DNA from: Dehalococcoidia bacterium UBA1152
GTDB lineage: Bacteria; Chloroflexota; Dehalococcoidia; Lucifugimonadales; UBA2962
Assembly: GCA_002311285.1 (NCBI GenBank)
Contig: DBZU01000011.1
Coordinates: forward strand, 2,688 to 28,342
Length of the DNA stretch: 25,655 nucleotides
Direction of reading: 5' to 3'
The notes beneath the pieces were generated by a model. It did no database searches. It was given only the letters and a program-made list of their open reading frames with translations, and was not told where the DNA came from. Below, in pieces: positions 9,527-17,340 of this stretch. Position 1 is the first letter of the stretch. Each line of letters opens with the position of its first letter. The position numbers were made by a program, and so were the translations under genes.

Positions 9527-10948
9527 CTACATATTTCTTTCATTACCATAAACATTGTTTCTTAAATTGGACAGATCCTCTAATTTAGCTGCTGCATTCA
9601 ATACGGTTTTCTCCTCAAAGTGTCGTCCAACAATTTGGATTCCAATTGGCATTCCGTTTGTATCCTTTCCTACTGGTACTGATATAGCTGGGGCTCCGGT
9701 GAGGTCATAAACTAGCGTGCACATCAATGCAGTTCTGCCCGGATTTAAAGTGCCATCCACATCTACTTCGACTAAATCATGTTTTGGAGCAGATACAGCG
9801 GTAGCAGGGCATATCAGAATATCGATGTCTTGAAAAAATTCCATAAAACCCTGACGTATCCTTTGTCGTTTCAGGAGTGCTTCTAGATATTGTTCATGTG
9901 AAGGTGTAGGTATACTTAATCGTCTCTGCATAGATACTGCTAGCAAATCTTCTTTCCCTTCAAACATTGGACTTAAGTCTCGTAAACCTTCAATTGCCGC
10001 TATAGTTCCTGAAGTTCCCATGGCGTCTAGAGATGATAGAAAATCAAGCTTGGCGTGTGATACGTGGCAACCCATGTCTTTAAACAAACTGACTGTATCC
10101 TTAACAACTGACTGAACCGATTTAGATATCGGTTGGAAAGGGCCTTCACCGTACCATGCTACCTTTAAATTACTAATCGGTTCATGAAGTTTGTTAATAT
10201 CCGTCGGTGGCATATTAATTGCATAATGGTCAGAATAATCAGGCCCTTCTATGATACTGAGAGCCAGGGCAATATCTTTAATAGACCTAGCCATGGGTCC
10301 AATATGTGTGTGTTCGAGTAGCGTATATGGCACGTGGCCTGTTATAGGTACTCTTCCATGTGTGGGCTTCAATCCAAAAATTCCGCAATACGAAGCTGGC
10401 ACTCTAATTGACCCTCCGGAATCACTTCCAATTCCAATAGGAGACATGAACGATGCAATTGCAGATGCTTCGCCGCCACTTGAACCACCAGGAGTACGGC
10501 TCAAATCCCAAGGGTTGTTTGTTCGTCCGTAAACTTTATTGTCCGTCTCCCACCAAAGAGTGAATTCTGGCGTATTTGTTTTACCAAGCATAATTCCCCC
10601 TGCTTTAACCAGCCTGTCAGAAATAGGGGAATGCCTAGTTGATGCGGTTTCTGAAGTTAATAATGATCCGCTAGATGTCCGGTATCCAAGAACATTGATA
10701 CTATCTTTTATTGTGTATGGGACCCCGTGTAAAGGCCCAATTTTCTTGCCAGTCTTGTATAAATCATTTTCAGCCTTCTTTGCTTTGTCGATAGCATCAT
10801 CAGCTAGTACAACGATTGAATTCAATGACGGGTTTAACTTATCAATTTGATCTAAATGAGCTTCAACTATTTCAACAGGTGAAAGTTCTCGATTTGCGAC
10901 CTTTAACGCCATATCGACTGCGTCTAGACCGTTTATGGATTGCTCCAT
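9527..10948 (-). CDS. Amidase-signature family hydrolase
   Basis: 473 residues with a complete amidase-signature core: Lys81 in PYTIKDS, the GGSSGG motif at 154-159 supplying cis-Ser156, and nucleophile Ser180 in GSDSGGSIR. The 24-residue spacing between the two serines is that of the family. These are cytoplasmic amide hydrolases with varied substrates. A GatA role is unlikely, because no gatB or gatC is adjacent and the context is catabolic. The gene has a strong Shine-Dalgarno (AGAGGAGG) and lies 41 bp upstream of the GmaS-like gene, probably as first gene of the amine operon. Inference: it may release an amine from an amide upstream of the ligase, or remove glutamate from a gamma-glutamylated product. 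Confidence 0.88.
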   Translation of the reverse strand: MEQSINGLDAVDMALKVANRELSPVEIVEAHLDQIDKLNPSLNSIVVLADDAIDKAKKAENDLYKTGKKIGPLHGVPYTIKDSINVLGYRTSSGSLLTSETASTRHSPISDRLVKAGGIMLGKTNTPEFTLWWETDNKVYGRTNNPWDLSRTPGGSSGGEASAIASFMSPIGIGSDSGGSIRVPASYCGIFGLKPTHGRVPITGHVPYTLLEHTHIGPMARSIKDIALALSIIEGPDYSDHYAINMPPTDINKLHEPISNLKVAWYGEGPFQPISKSVQSVVKDTVSLFKDMGCHVSHAKLDFLSSLDAMGTSGTIAAIEGLRDLSPMFEGKEDLLAVSMQRRLSIPTPSHEQYLEALLKRQRIRQGFMEFFQDIDILICPATAVSAPKHDLVEVDVDGTLNPGRTALMCTLVYDLTGAPAISVPVGKDTNGMPIGIQIVGRHFEEKTVLNAAAKLEDLSNLRNNVYGNERNM

Positions 10949-11002
10949 GTATTGGATACCTCCTCTAAACTAGTGTCAATAATCAGCTATGGAAATTTGT
11001 AC

Positions 11003-11036
11003 TTGACAGGGTTCCCTTTAAGATTTCGGCTATACT
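11003..11036 (+). promoter_or_regulatory. Promoter-like boxes with unusually long spacing
   Basis: TTGACA at 11003-11008 is a perfect -35 box and TATACT at 11031-11036 is a near-perfect -10 box, but 22 bp separate them rather than 16-18. It is either a regulated promoter needing DNA distortion or a chance pairing. Confidence 0.3.
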
Positions 11037-11286
11037 ACACTGCACTCAGATGCGTCGCAATATGTGGCCAATACAAATGAACTTTTACATATCAATAAAA
11101 CAAAAGGGTCACAATTGATGGGCTTGGTATATAAATTTGTTTATCATGTGATCTCTTATACGTATCACCTTTCATCGAAATTTTTCAGTTAAATTGTTTT
11201 AATTACTGTCAATAGACTGCTATATATTGTTTTTATTAGGTTTATATGCTTAGTTGCTTTTTACCGCAAACAGGTATACATGGGGG

Positions 11287-11315
11287 TTGACACTATTTGA
11301 AAGGGTATGTAGATT
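11287..11315 (+). promoter_or_regulatory. Candidate sigma70-type promoter for the permease genes
   Basis: TTGACA at 11287-11292 is followed after exactly 17 bp by TAGATT at 11310-11315, four of six matches to the -10 consensus. It lies about 70 bp upstream of the dppB-like start, a normal distance. Confidence 0.5.
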
Positions 11316-11387
11316 ACCTGCACGCCGACTCCACGGTGACAATGGATAAAATTCCTTTTAACCGTAGGAAAGGTGATTTTTGTATGT

Positions 11388-12341
11388 ATGGAGTTTGACG
11401 TGCAGAGGTACTTGGCACAACGCATCATATCTTCGATACCAGTTCTGTTCATTTTGGCGGTTATTGTGTTCGCAGTGTTACGGCTATCGGGAGGTGATCC
11501 CGCAGCGATAATTGCGGGTAAAGATGCCCCTCAATGGCAGATCGAGGCTATCCGTAATGATCTAGGTTTAAATAAACCCGTTTATTTCCAATTAGGAATT
11601 TACCTAGTAGATCTTCTTCAAGGTGATCTTGGTGAATCCATCAATTCAAAAAAACCAGTTATAACGCTGATAAAACAGCGAATTGTTCCAACTCTATCAA
11701 TTGCTATTATGACTGAACTGTTAACCTTGCCGATATCGATCCCGCTAGGGGTATTAGCCGCATGGAAGGCTAATACTTGGGTTGATAGATTAATATTAGT
11801 ATGGAGCACACTTGGTTTCTCCATTCCTATATTTTTCTTGGGATTTCTATTAATCAAAGCATTCGCTTTGGAATTGCCTTGGTTTCCTGCGGCAGGATAT
11901 GTGAAACCGGAAGAGGATTTTGGCAGGTTCCTGCATAGACTGATACTGCCTAGTTTATGTACAGCTATTATTTTCTGGGCATTTTTGGTCCGTATGACAC
12001 GAGCAACAATGATAGAAGTGCTTAGGGAGGATTACATTCGAACAGCACGGGCTAAGGGTTTGGCAGAAGGTGGTGTTTTGATAACACACGCATTGAAAAA
12101 CGCTGCTCTCCCCATTGTAACTGTAGTCGGTTGGGGTATTGCTGAATTGTTTGCAGGAATAGTTGTTACGGAGCAGGTGTTTGCAATCCCAGGCATGGGT
12201 CGATTGATTGTTGACTCGATTGTACGTAGGGATTACCCGATTATACAGGGATGTATGTTGACCATTGCTGTACTTCAAGTCCTCGTTAATCTACTCACAG
12301 ATATGTCATACGCGATCTTTGATCCAAGGATTAAGTACTAA
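11388..12341 (+). CDS. dppB: ABC-type dipeptide/oligopeptide permease, DppB-like
   Basis: 317 residues from the ATG at 11388; a GTG at 11373 would add five residues. AGGAAAGGTG upstream could serve either. The N-terminus YLAQRIISSIPVLF, then RLSGGDPA, is the DppB/OppB signature. Six membrane segments are visible as hydrophobic runs. The cytoplasmic EAA loop (REDYIRTARAKG, then HALKNAALP) contacts the ATPase in this family. The stop overlaps the start of the DppC-like gene by one base (TAATG). No substrate-binding protein or ATPase gene adjoins the pair, so either the ATPases are shared or they lie outside the window. The transported solute is unknown. Confidence 0.9.
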   Translation: MEFDVQRYLAQRIISSIPVLFILAVIVFAVLRLSGGDPAAIIAGKDAPQWQIEAIRNDLGLNKPVYFQLGIYLVDLLQGDLGESINSKKPVITLIKQRIVPTLSIAIMTELLTLPISIPLGVLAAWKANTWVDRLILVWSTLGFSIPIFFLGFLLIKAFALELPWFPAAGYVKPEEDFGRFLHRLILPSLCTAIIFWAFLVRMTRATMIEVLREDYIRTARAKGLAEGGVLITHALKNAALPIVTVVGWGIAELFAGIVVTEQVFAIPGMGRLIVDSIVRRDYPIIQGCMLTIAVLQVLVNLLTDMSYAIFDPRIKY

Positions 12342-13258
12342 TGCAAGAACAAATTAAAAGCACTGCAGAAAAAGCTCAACCTATGATTGAGCGGTTTATA
12401 AATATTTATTGGAAGCCATCCGTAAAAAAATTAGACTGGACATGGCGTCGGCATCCCATGCTGTTGATAGGAGGATTCATCCTCATCGTAATGGGGTTAA
12501 TCGCAATACTCGCACCTTATCTATGGACTATTGATCCTACTGCAGTCGATCCGCCTAACAGACTAATGGAGCCTGGAGCGGATTGGTGGTTTGGAACTGA
12601 TTATGTTGGACGTGATGTTTATTCACGCACAATCTATGGAGCAAGAGTTTCTCTAGCTGTTGGATTTGCTGTTGGAGCAATGAGCGTTGTAACAGCCGCA
12701 TTTTTTGGGTTATTAGCAGGCTATTTCAATACAGTAGACTTAGTAATAATGAGGATCATGGATGCAATTATGTCCATCCCTCATATCCTCCTTGCAATTG
12801 CTTTAGTATCTATGGTTGGAGGCAGCGTGCCTATAGTAATCTTTGCTATATGGTTTGTGACTTTCCCCAGGGCGGTTAGGGTGGTAAGGTCGTCTGTTTT
12901 AAGTTTGCGTGAAGAAGTGTATGTAGAGGCGGCGCGAGCGATCGGAGCAAAAACATCTCGAATCCTTTGGTATCATGTGTTGCCTGGAACTATTGCCCCA
13001 TTGATGGTGACTGGAACACTAATTATTGCAGGTTCAATATTGACTGAAGCCATACTTAGCTTCTTGGGAGCTGGTATAGACCCGGAAACACCAGCGTGGG
13101 GGTCAATGATGGCTGATGGCAGAAGAACTATTTCAAAAGCAATGTGGGTGGTAGGTATCCCGGGAGGATTCTTAACTTTCACTGTGCTTGCTATCAATAT
13201 GATTGGAGATAACCTTAGAGATATACTGGATCCGAAACTATCGAGATCAGGCACTTAG
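12341..13258 (+). CDS. dppC: ABC-type dipeptide/oligopeptide permease, DppC-like
   Basis: 305 residues. A cytoplasmic N-terminal extension of about 40 residues precedes the first membrane segment (PMLLIGGFILIVMGLIAIL). The typical DppC sequence HWFGTDxxGRDVxSR appears as WWFGTDYVGRDVYSR near residue 83, and the EAA loop as REEVYVEAARAIGA, then YHVLPGTIAPL. The C-terminus NMIGDNLRDILDPKL is the classical family ending. It forms the transmembrane pore with the DppB-like protein and is translationally coupled to it. A strong hairpin follows 9 bp after the stop, so the transcript of this two-gene unit probably ends there. Confidence 0.92.
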   Translation: MQEQIKSTAEKAQPMIERFINIYWKPSVKKLDWTWRRHPMLLIGGFILIVMGLIAILAPYLWTIDPTAVDPPNRLMEPGADWWFGTDYVGRDVYSRTIYGARVSLAVGFAVGAMSVVTAAFFGLLAGYFNTVDLVIMRIMDAIMSIPHILLAIALVSMVGGSVPIVIFAIWFVTFPRAVRVVRSSVLSLREEVYVEAARAIGAKTSRILWYHVLPGTIAPLMVTGTLIIAGSILTEAILSFLGAGIDPETPAWGSMMADGRRTISKAMWVVGIPGGFLTFTVLAINMIGDNLRDILDPKLSRSGT

Positions 13259-13267
13259 GGAGATAAT

Positions 13268-13318
13268 TTGATAAATTAATAGGCCCGGGCAATTTGCTCG
13301 GGCCTATTAATTTATCAA
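13268..13318. terminator. Long hairpin, probable bidirectional terminator
   Basis: Bases 13268-13287 pair perfectly with 13299-13318 (20 bp). Three more inner pairs (one G-U) close a 5-base AATTT loop. The inner stem is GC-rich (GGCCCG/CGGGCC) and the outer stem is AT-rich, so each transcript strand would see a GC stem followed by a weak A/U stretch. It lies between dppC and the next lipoprotein gene. Confidence 0.8.
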
Positions 13319-13347
13319 TAATTTGATCGACACAGTACATTATCACC

Positions 13348-15663
13348 ATGATTAGCATCTCTCAAGCAATATCAAAACTAATCAATAATTATACTTTATG
13401 GATTTTATTTGTGATTGTTGTTACATCACTTGTTTTTGCTTGTGAAAACGCTACAAATGAAAATGAAAAATCTGAAATTGAATCATTAATCGAGATAGAC
13501 ACTACACCAGAAGTAGTATGCGTTCAAGGCGTTTGTATCGATAGTGCGACTGGTGAAACTGTAGAAGGAGAGATGAATGACAGAATTGATTCATCATTGG
13601 TTGATTCTAGAAAAGATTCTTCTGTAACTGTCGTTACAAGAGGCGTTGCATCAAGGGAATCTCCAGTTAAATCACAAGAGGTGCCGGATATAAGTGTCGT
13701 TCCATTCACTAATATAGCAGAACAAACGCTAGGCTCTAACTGGCGTCTTTGGAATGATCGACCTGGGATTGTAGTTTTTGATTTTGATAGAGATGATGAC
13801 CTGGATATCTACCTCACTTCTCAAGCAGGAAAGAAAAACATATTGCTTCGCAACGAAGGCGAAAATTCATTTAAAGATGTCGCGGATAAAGCAGGAGTTG
13901 ATTTAATTGATAGTCATAGTACTGGAGCCATCGCTTGTGACATTAATAATGATGGATATCAAGATCTCTATGTTGGAGCCTGGGGAGATCCTAACGATGA
14001 TCTGGACTTCCGGTCATCTGACGGTATAAAAGGTAGTAAAGATTCTCTTTTTGTAAATAATAAAGATGGTACATTTTATGACATCACAGACGAGGCTTTT
14101 GGAGATTCTGTCAACATTAGATCCGCAACTTCAATCTCCTGCGCAGACGTTAATTTGGATGGATACTTAGATATTTTTGTAAGTAATCTAATGGCTCAAG
14201 AATTCAGAACTTTCTCAGGAGCAAATCATCCTGGACATTATGATATTTTATATATCAACAATGGTGATATGACCTTTCATGATATCGCAGAAGCGGCAGG
14301 AGTTAGAGGATCTGAAATTGTCATGAGAGACTTTAATAGCAAGCCAATTCTTTTTGAAGATCCATCTACCAATAAGTGGTATGAGGGATGGGATCCTACA
14401 TGGATCGATGATCAGGGCAATCAAATTGGAGAGCCGACATATCAAACACATGCATCTATGTTCTTTGATTATGATGATGATACAGATCCAGATCTATTTG
14501 TTGCGAGTGATGGAGATATATTTCGCATATATCGCAATGATACTGACTCGACCGGAGTAAAGTTCACTGAGGTTTCAAGGGCATTAGGTTTAGATAAAGT
14601 TGGAGCTTGGATGGGATTTGCTATTGGGGACATTGATTCTGATGCAGACCTGGACGTTTTTGTCACAAATATTGGCTATCATCCAAACACTAGGCCTCCA
14701 ATGCGAGGACCGAGTGGTTCTTGTGAATACCATCAAAGGTTTACTTGGGGTACGTGTCTGCATTATTTACTTAGGAATGATGGAATAATTGAAATTGCAG
14801 GCTTTGGCAGTGTTGGTTTATTTAGAGATATAGCAGCTTCAACTGTAGTAAACCCCAGCGTTTATATGCCTCCTGATTCACTTCAAGTAGAAAAAATTAA
14901 TTCATTGCAGAATGTACCAACTGGTTTACAGGCATATGATTTTGGGTTTGGAGCTACATTTTTTGATATGGAAAATGATGGAGATCAAGATCTTTATTGG
15001 CTTGGTTCAACGGTTGCCTCAGGGTTAGGCCCAGGAGGCGATGCTTTCCCAGGAGCTGGTCGTCTTTTAAGAGGGGACGGAAAAGGAAATTTTGATGATG
15101 TAACCGTGCAAGCCCAGGTTCTAGACATAGTTGGAGTTAATTACAAAGACATAGACAACCCTGACTCTATTTATTCAATGAAAGCACGTAAAATTTCTGG
15201 TAAGTTTCACGAGAACGGCAAAGGTGTAGCTCATGGAGACATAAATAATGACGGCTACGTAGACTTAATCGTAACAAACAGCAGTGGGCCAATTTGGGAA
15301 GGCACGGAAAGCTCGGTTATGCAAAGCCCTGGCCCTGTATTTATATGGATTAATGGCGGCGGCACTAACAATTGGATAAAGTTTGTTCTCAAAGGTCGAA
15401 TGGCGATAGATGGCACAGGTAGCAATGCTGACGGCATAGGTGCTCGTGTATATGTACGAACAGTAATTGATGGTAGAGAGTTAGTGCAGGTACAAGAGGT
15501 TAGGGCCGGATCAAGTTATATATCAATGGATAGCATAGATTTGGAATTTGGAATTGGCACAGCGACATCGGTTGAGGAATTGATAGTCTATTGGCCCAGT
15601 GGTAAAACTCAAATAATAAATAACTTAGAAATTAACAGGCTACACAAAATTATAGAACCGTGA
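13348..15663 (+). CDS. FG-GAP/VCBS repeat lipoprotein with ASPIC/UnbV domain
   Basis: 771 residues. The start is followed by a signal anchor and the lipobox VFAC with Cys32, then an acidic low-complexity linker to about residue 115. At least seven acidic propeller loops follow, including DFDRDDDLDIYL, DINNDGYQDLYV, DVNLDGYLDIFV, DIDSDADLDVFV and DMENDGDQDLYW. The C-terminal ~90 residues are an ASPIC/UnbV domain (ADGIGARV, AGSSYISMDS, VYWPSG). It is a full-length paralogue of the truncated gene at 1-1557 and shares its C-x10-C motif (CEYHQRFTWGTC). It is expected on the outer membrane-anchored surface, binding calcium. A substrate or partner is not known. A terminator separates it from the permeases, and it is probably a single-gene unit. 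Confidence 0.9.
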   Translation: MISISQAISKLINNYTLWILFVIVVTSLVFACENATNENEKSEIESLIEIDTTPEVVCVQGVCIDSATGETVEGEMNDRIDSSLVDSRKDSSVTVVTRGVASRESPVKSQEVPDISVVPFTNIAEQTLGSNWRLWNDRPGIVVFDFDRDDDLDIYLTSQAGKKNILLRNEGENSFKDVADKAGVDLIDSHSTGAIACDINNDGYQDLYVGAWGDPNDDLDFRSSDGIKGSKDSLFVNNKDGTFYDITDEAFGDSVNIRSATSISCADVNLDGYLDIFVSNLMAQEFRTFSGANHPGHYDILYINNGDMTFHDIAEAAGVRGSEIVMRDFNSKPILFEDPSTNKWYEGWDPTWIDDQGNQIGEPTYQTHASMFFDYDDDTDPDLFVASDGDIFRIYRNDTDSTGVKFTEVSRALGLDKVGAWMGFAIGDIDSDADLDVFVTNIGYHPNTRPPMRGPSGSCEYHQRFTWGTCLHYLLRNDGIIEIAGFGSVGLFRDIAASTVVNPSVYMPPDSLQVEKINSLQNVPTGLQAYDFGFGATFFDMENDGDQDLYWLGSTVASGLGPGGDAFPGAGRLLRGDGKGNFDDVTVQAQVLDIVGVNYKDIDNPDSIYSMKARKISGKFHENGKGVAHGDINNDGYVDLIVTNSSGPIWEGTESSVMQSPGPVFIWINGGGTNNWIKFVLKGRMAIDGTGSNADGIGARVYVRTVIDGRELVQVQEVRAGSSYISMDSIDLEFGIGTATSVEELIVYWPSGKTQIINNLEINRLHKIIEP

Positions 15664-15672
15664 CATATTATG

Positions 15673-15701
15673 TTGACGCAAGTAATTAGCTGTATTATAT
15701 A
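15673..15701 (+). promoter_or_regulatory. Candidate sigma70-type promoter for the flavoprotein operon
   Basis: TTGACG at 15673-15678 and TATATA at 15696-15701 are separated by 17 bp, in the 73-bp gap after the FG-GAP gene. The ATG at 15737 follows with AAGGG as Shine-Dalgarno. Confidence 0.55.
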
Positions 15702-15736
15702 TTTTTCTTAAAGGGGGATGCCGATAAGGGATAGAT

Positions 15737-17290
15737 ATGGGAAGGAATACACGAGTTGTAATTGTAGGAGCAGGTCATAATGGCTTAGTAGCTGCTGGAT
15801 ATCTTGCCAGGGCCGAATTGAATGTTACGGTACTGGAAAGACGTAACGTAATTGGTGGCGCAGCGGTAACCGAGGAGTGGTTTCCTGGATACAGCATCTC
15901 GACATGTTCCTACATTTGCCATATTTTGCAGAAAAAAGTCATCGATGATTTACAGTTGCGCAAGTACGGTTTCCATGTTTATCCTATTGATCCCTCACGC
16001 ATCCATCCTTTTCCCAATGGCAAAATGGTTAAATTATGGCACGATGATACAAGGACATCGGAGGATATCCGTGTTATATCACCACACGATGCTGACGCTT
16101 GGCTAGAATGGGCGGATTTCTGGCACAGAGCGGTTCGCATACTCAGTGACTACTACTTGACGCCTCCACCTTCTTTGGCTCAACTCACCGATAGATTTCG
16201 AGCAGAAAATGAAGAGGAGATTCTAGAAACGCTTCTGACCGTTCCTCTTAAAGATATTATTAATCATTATTTTGAATCCGACGAAGTCAAAGCTATGGTG
16301 AGCACTGGGGCGTTCGATATGGGAGATATAAGTGCTCCAGGTAGCGCCTATATCACTGCCCTTTACAGATACAGCGCATATCGGGAAGACACTGAAAACT
16401 ACGGAATAGTTCGCGGAGGCATGGGTGAAATCACTCAATCTATGGCACGCTCAGCGCAAGCTTACGGAGCGTCTATAAGAACCGATGCTGAGGTGAAACG
16501 TATTTTAATAGGTAACCAAGGCGTTACCGGAGTTGAACTTGTAAACGGCGAGTTACTAGAGGCCGATATCGTCATGTCGAATGCAGATCCAAAACGTACC
16601 TTTCTCAAGTTGCTAAATGGTTCAGGTTTAGACACCGATTTTCTCGGTGACATCAAATCGCTGAAAACGGAATCAGCTTCAGCTAAATTTCTTTGCTCTT
16701 TGAAGGAATTGCCTGACTTCTCAGCATATCTCGGTTCAGAATACGATCCTAAAAATTTAGCTATGGTCTGTATTTGCCCCTCATTAGAATATTCTGAGCA
16801 AAGCTGGATTGATTCCAAGAATGGCAAGGTAAGTAAAACTCCCATAATCCAGTTGCAAATTCCATCTGTCTATGACAAAACTGTGGCTCCTGAAGGTCAT
16901 CACGTATTATCAATGTGGGTTTACTTTGTTCCTTCAAGCGTTAAAGATGGTTCCTGGTCTGAGGTAAAACAACAGTTCGGGGAATGGCTTATTAATGAGG
17001 TCTGTAAATACGCGCCTAATTTTAGGGATGCGATCATAGACTGGACTGTGCTGACTCCTGAAGATATTGAAGACCGGATAGGGCTCACAGACGGTAATAT
17101 AAGGCACCTTGACATGGTGCCACAACAAATGATGTCCCGACGACCACTAGCAGGATGGTCAGACTACCAAACGCCTGTCAAAGGATTGTATCTTTGTGGA
17201 GCAGGGACTCACCCTGGGGGTGAAGTGACCGGCGCTCCTGGACACAACGCTGCTCACGTTGTATTGGAAAAACTGGGTTTGACCGTATAG
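15737..17290 (+). CDS. PYROXD2-like / phytoene-desaturase-type FAD oxidoreductase
   Basis: 517 residues, normal for the family. The N-terminal FAD motif VVIVGAGHNGLVAAGYLARA, followed by LERRNVIGGAAVTEE, matches PYROXD2/CrtI-type amine-oxidase-fold flavoproteins. The C-terminal FAD-contact motif GLYLCGAGTHPGGEVTGAPG (near residues 487-506) is equally typical. These enzymes dehydrogenate or isomerise unsaturated or polyol-like compounds; bacterial members of this branch have mostly unknown substrates. Carotenoid synthesis is unlikely because no crtB or other carotenoid gene is nearby. It leads a plus-strand unit with a Gfo/Idh dehydrogenase (50 bp gap) and an enolase-superfamily enzyme, suggesting breakdown of an oxygenated organic acid or sugar-like substrate. 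Confidence 0.87.
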   Translation: MGRNTRVVIVGAGHNGLVAAGYLARAELNVTVLERRNVIGGAAVTEEWFPGYSISTCSYICHILQKKVIDDLQLRKYGFHVYPIDPSRIHPFPNGKMVKLWHDDTRTSEDIRVISPHDADAWLEWADFWHRAVRILSDYYLTPPPSLAQLTDRFRAENEEEILETLLTVPLKDIINHYFESDEVKAMVSTGAFDMGDISAPGSAYITALYRYSAYREDTENYGIVRGGMGEITQSMARSAQAYGASIRTDAEVKRILIGNQGVTGVELVNGELLEADIVMSNADPKRTFLKLLNGSGLDTDFLGDIKSLKTESASAKFLCSLKELPDFSAYLGSEYDPKNLAMVCICPSLEYSEQSWIDSKNGKVSKTPIIQLQIPSVYDKTVAPEGHHVLSMWVYFVPSSVKDGSWSEVKQQFGEWLINEVCKYAPNFRDAIIDWTVLTPEDIEDRIGLTDGNIRHLDMVPQQMMSRRPLAGWSDYQTPVKGLYLCGAGTHPGGEVTGAPGHNAAHVVLEKLGLTV

Positions 17291-17340
17291 ATTGCCTATT
17301 AAAATTTTTATTTAAAATCTAGCAGCATTAAAGGAAAACG

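Larger units (their letters stand above)
10949..11387. other. Divergent intergenic region between the amidase operon and the permease pair
   Basis: About 440 AT-rich bases with no credible coding frame. It contains the amidase Shine-Dalgarno at its left edge, two plus-strand promoter-like sequences (listed separately) and an 8-bp palindrome ATACGTAT at 11158-11165. If transcription starts near 11043, the permease message has a leader of about 345 nt. I saw no recognisable riboswitch or attenuator hairpin in it. Confidence 0.6.

Noticed and set aside
10969..10990. Minus-strand TTGACA close upstream of the amidase as its promoter
   Set aside because: A -10 box at normal spacing would fall over the start codon, incompatible with the strong Shine-Dalgarno that needs a leader.
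11955..12278. 107-codon minus-strand frame opposite the DppB-like gene
   Set aside because: The cysteine-rich translation is a shadow of a clear permease gene.
15718..15780. Short frame starting at ATG 15718 after AAAGGGGG, upstream of the flavoprotein
   Set aside because: The Shine-Dalgarno touches the ATG, leaving no spacing, and the peptide is only about 20 codons with no conserved feature visible. It was not listed as a gene.
16462..16845. 127-codon minus-strand frame opposite the flavoprotein gene
   Set aside because: The opposite strand encodes a family-typical protein through this stretch. No start signal or domain was seen.
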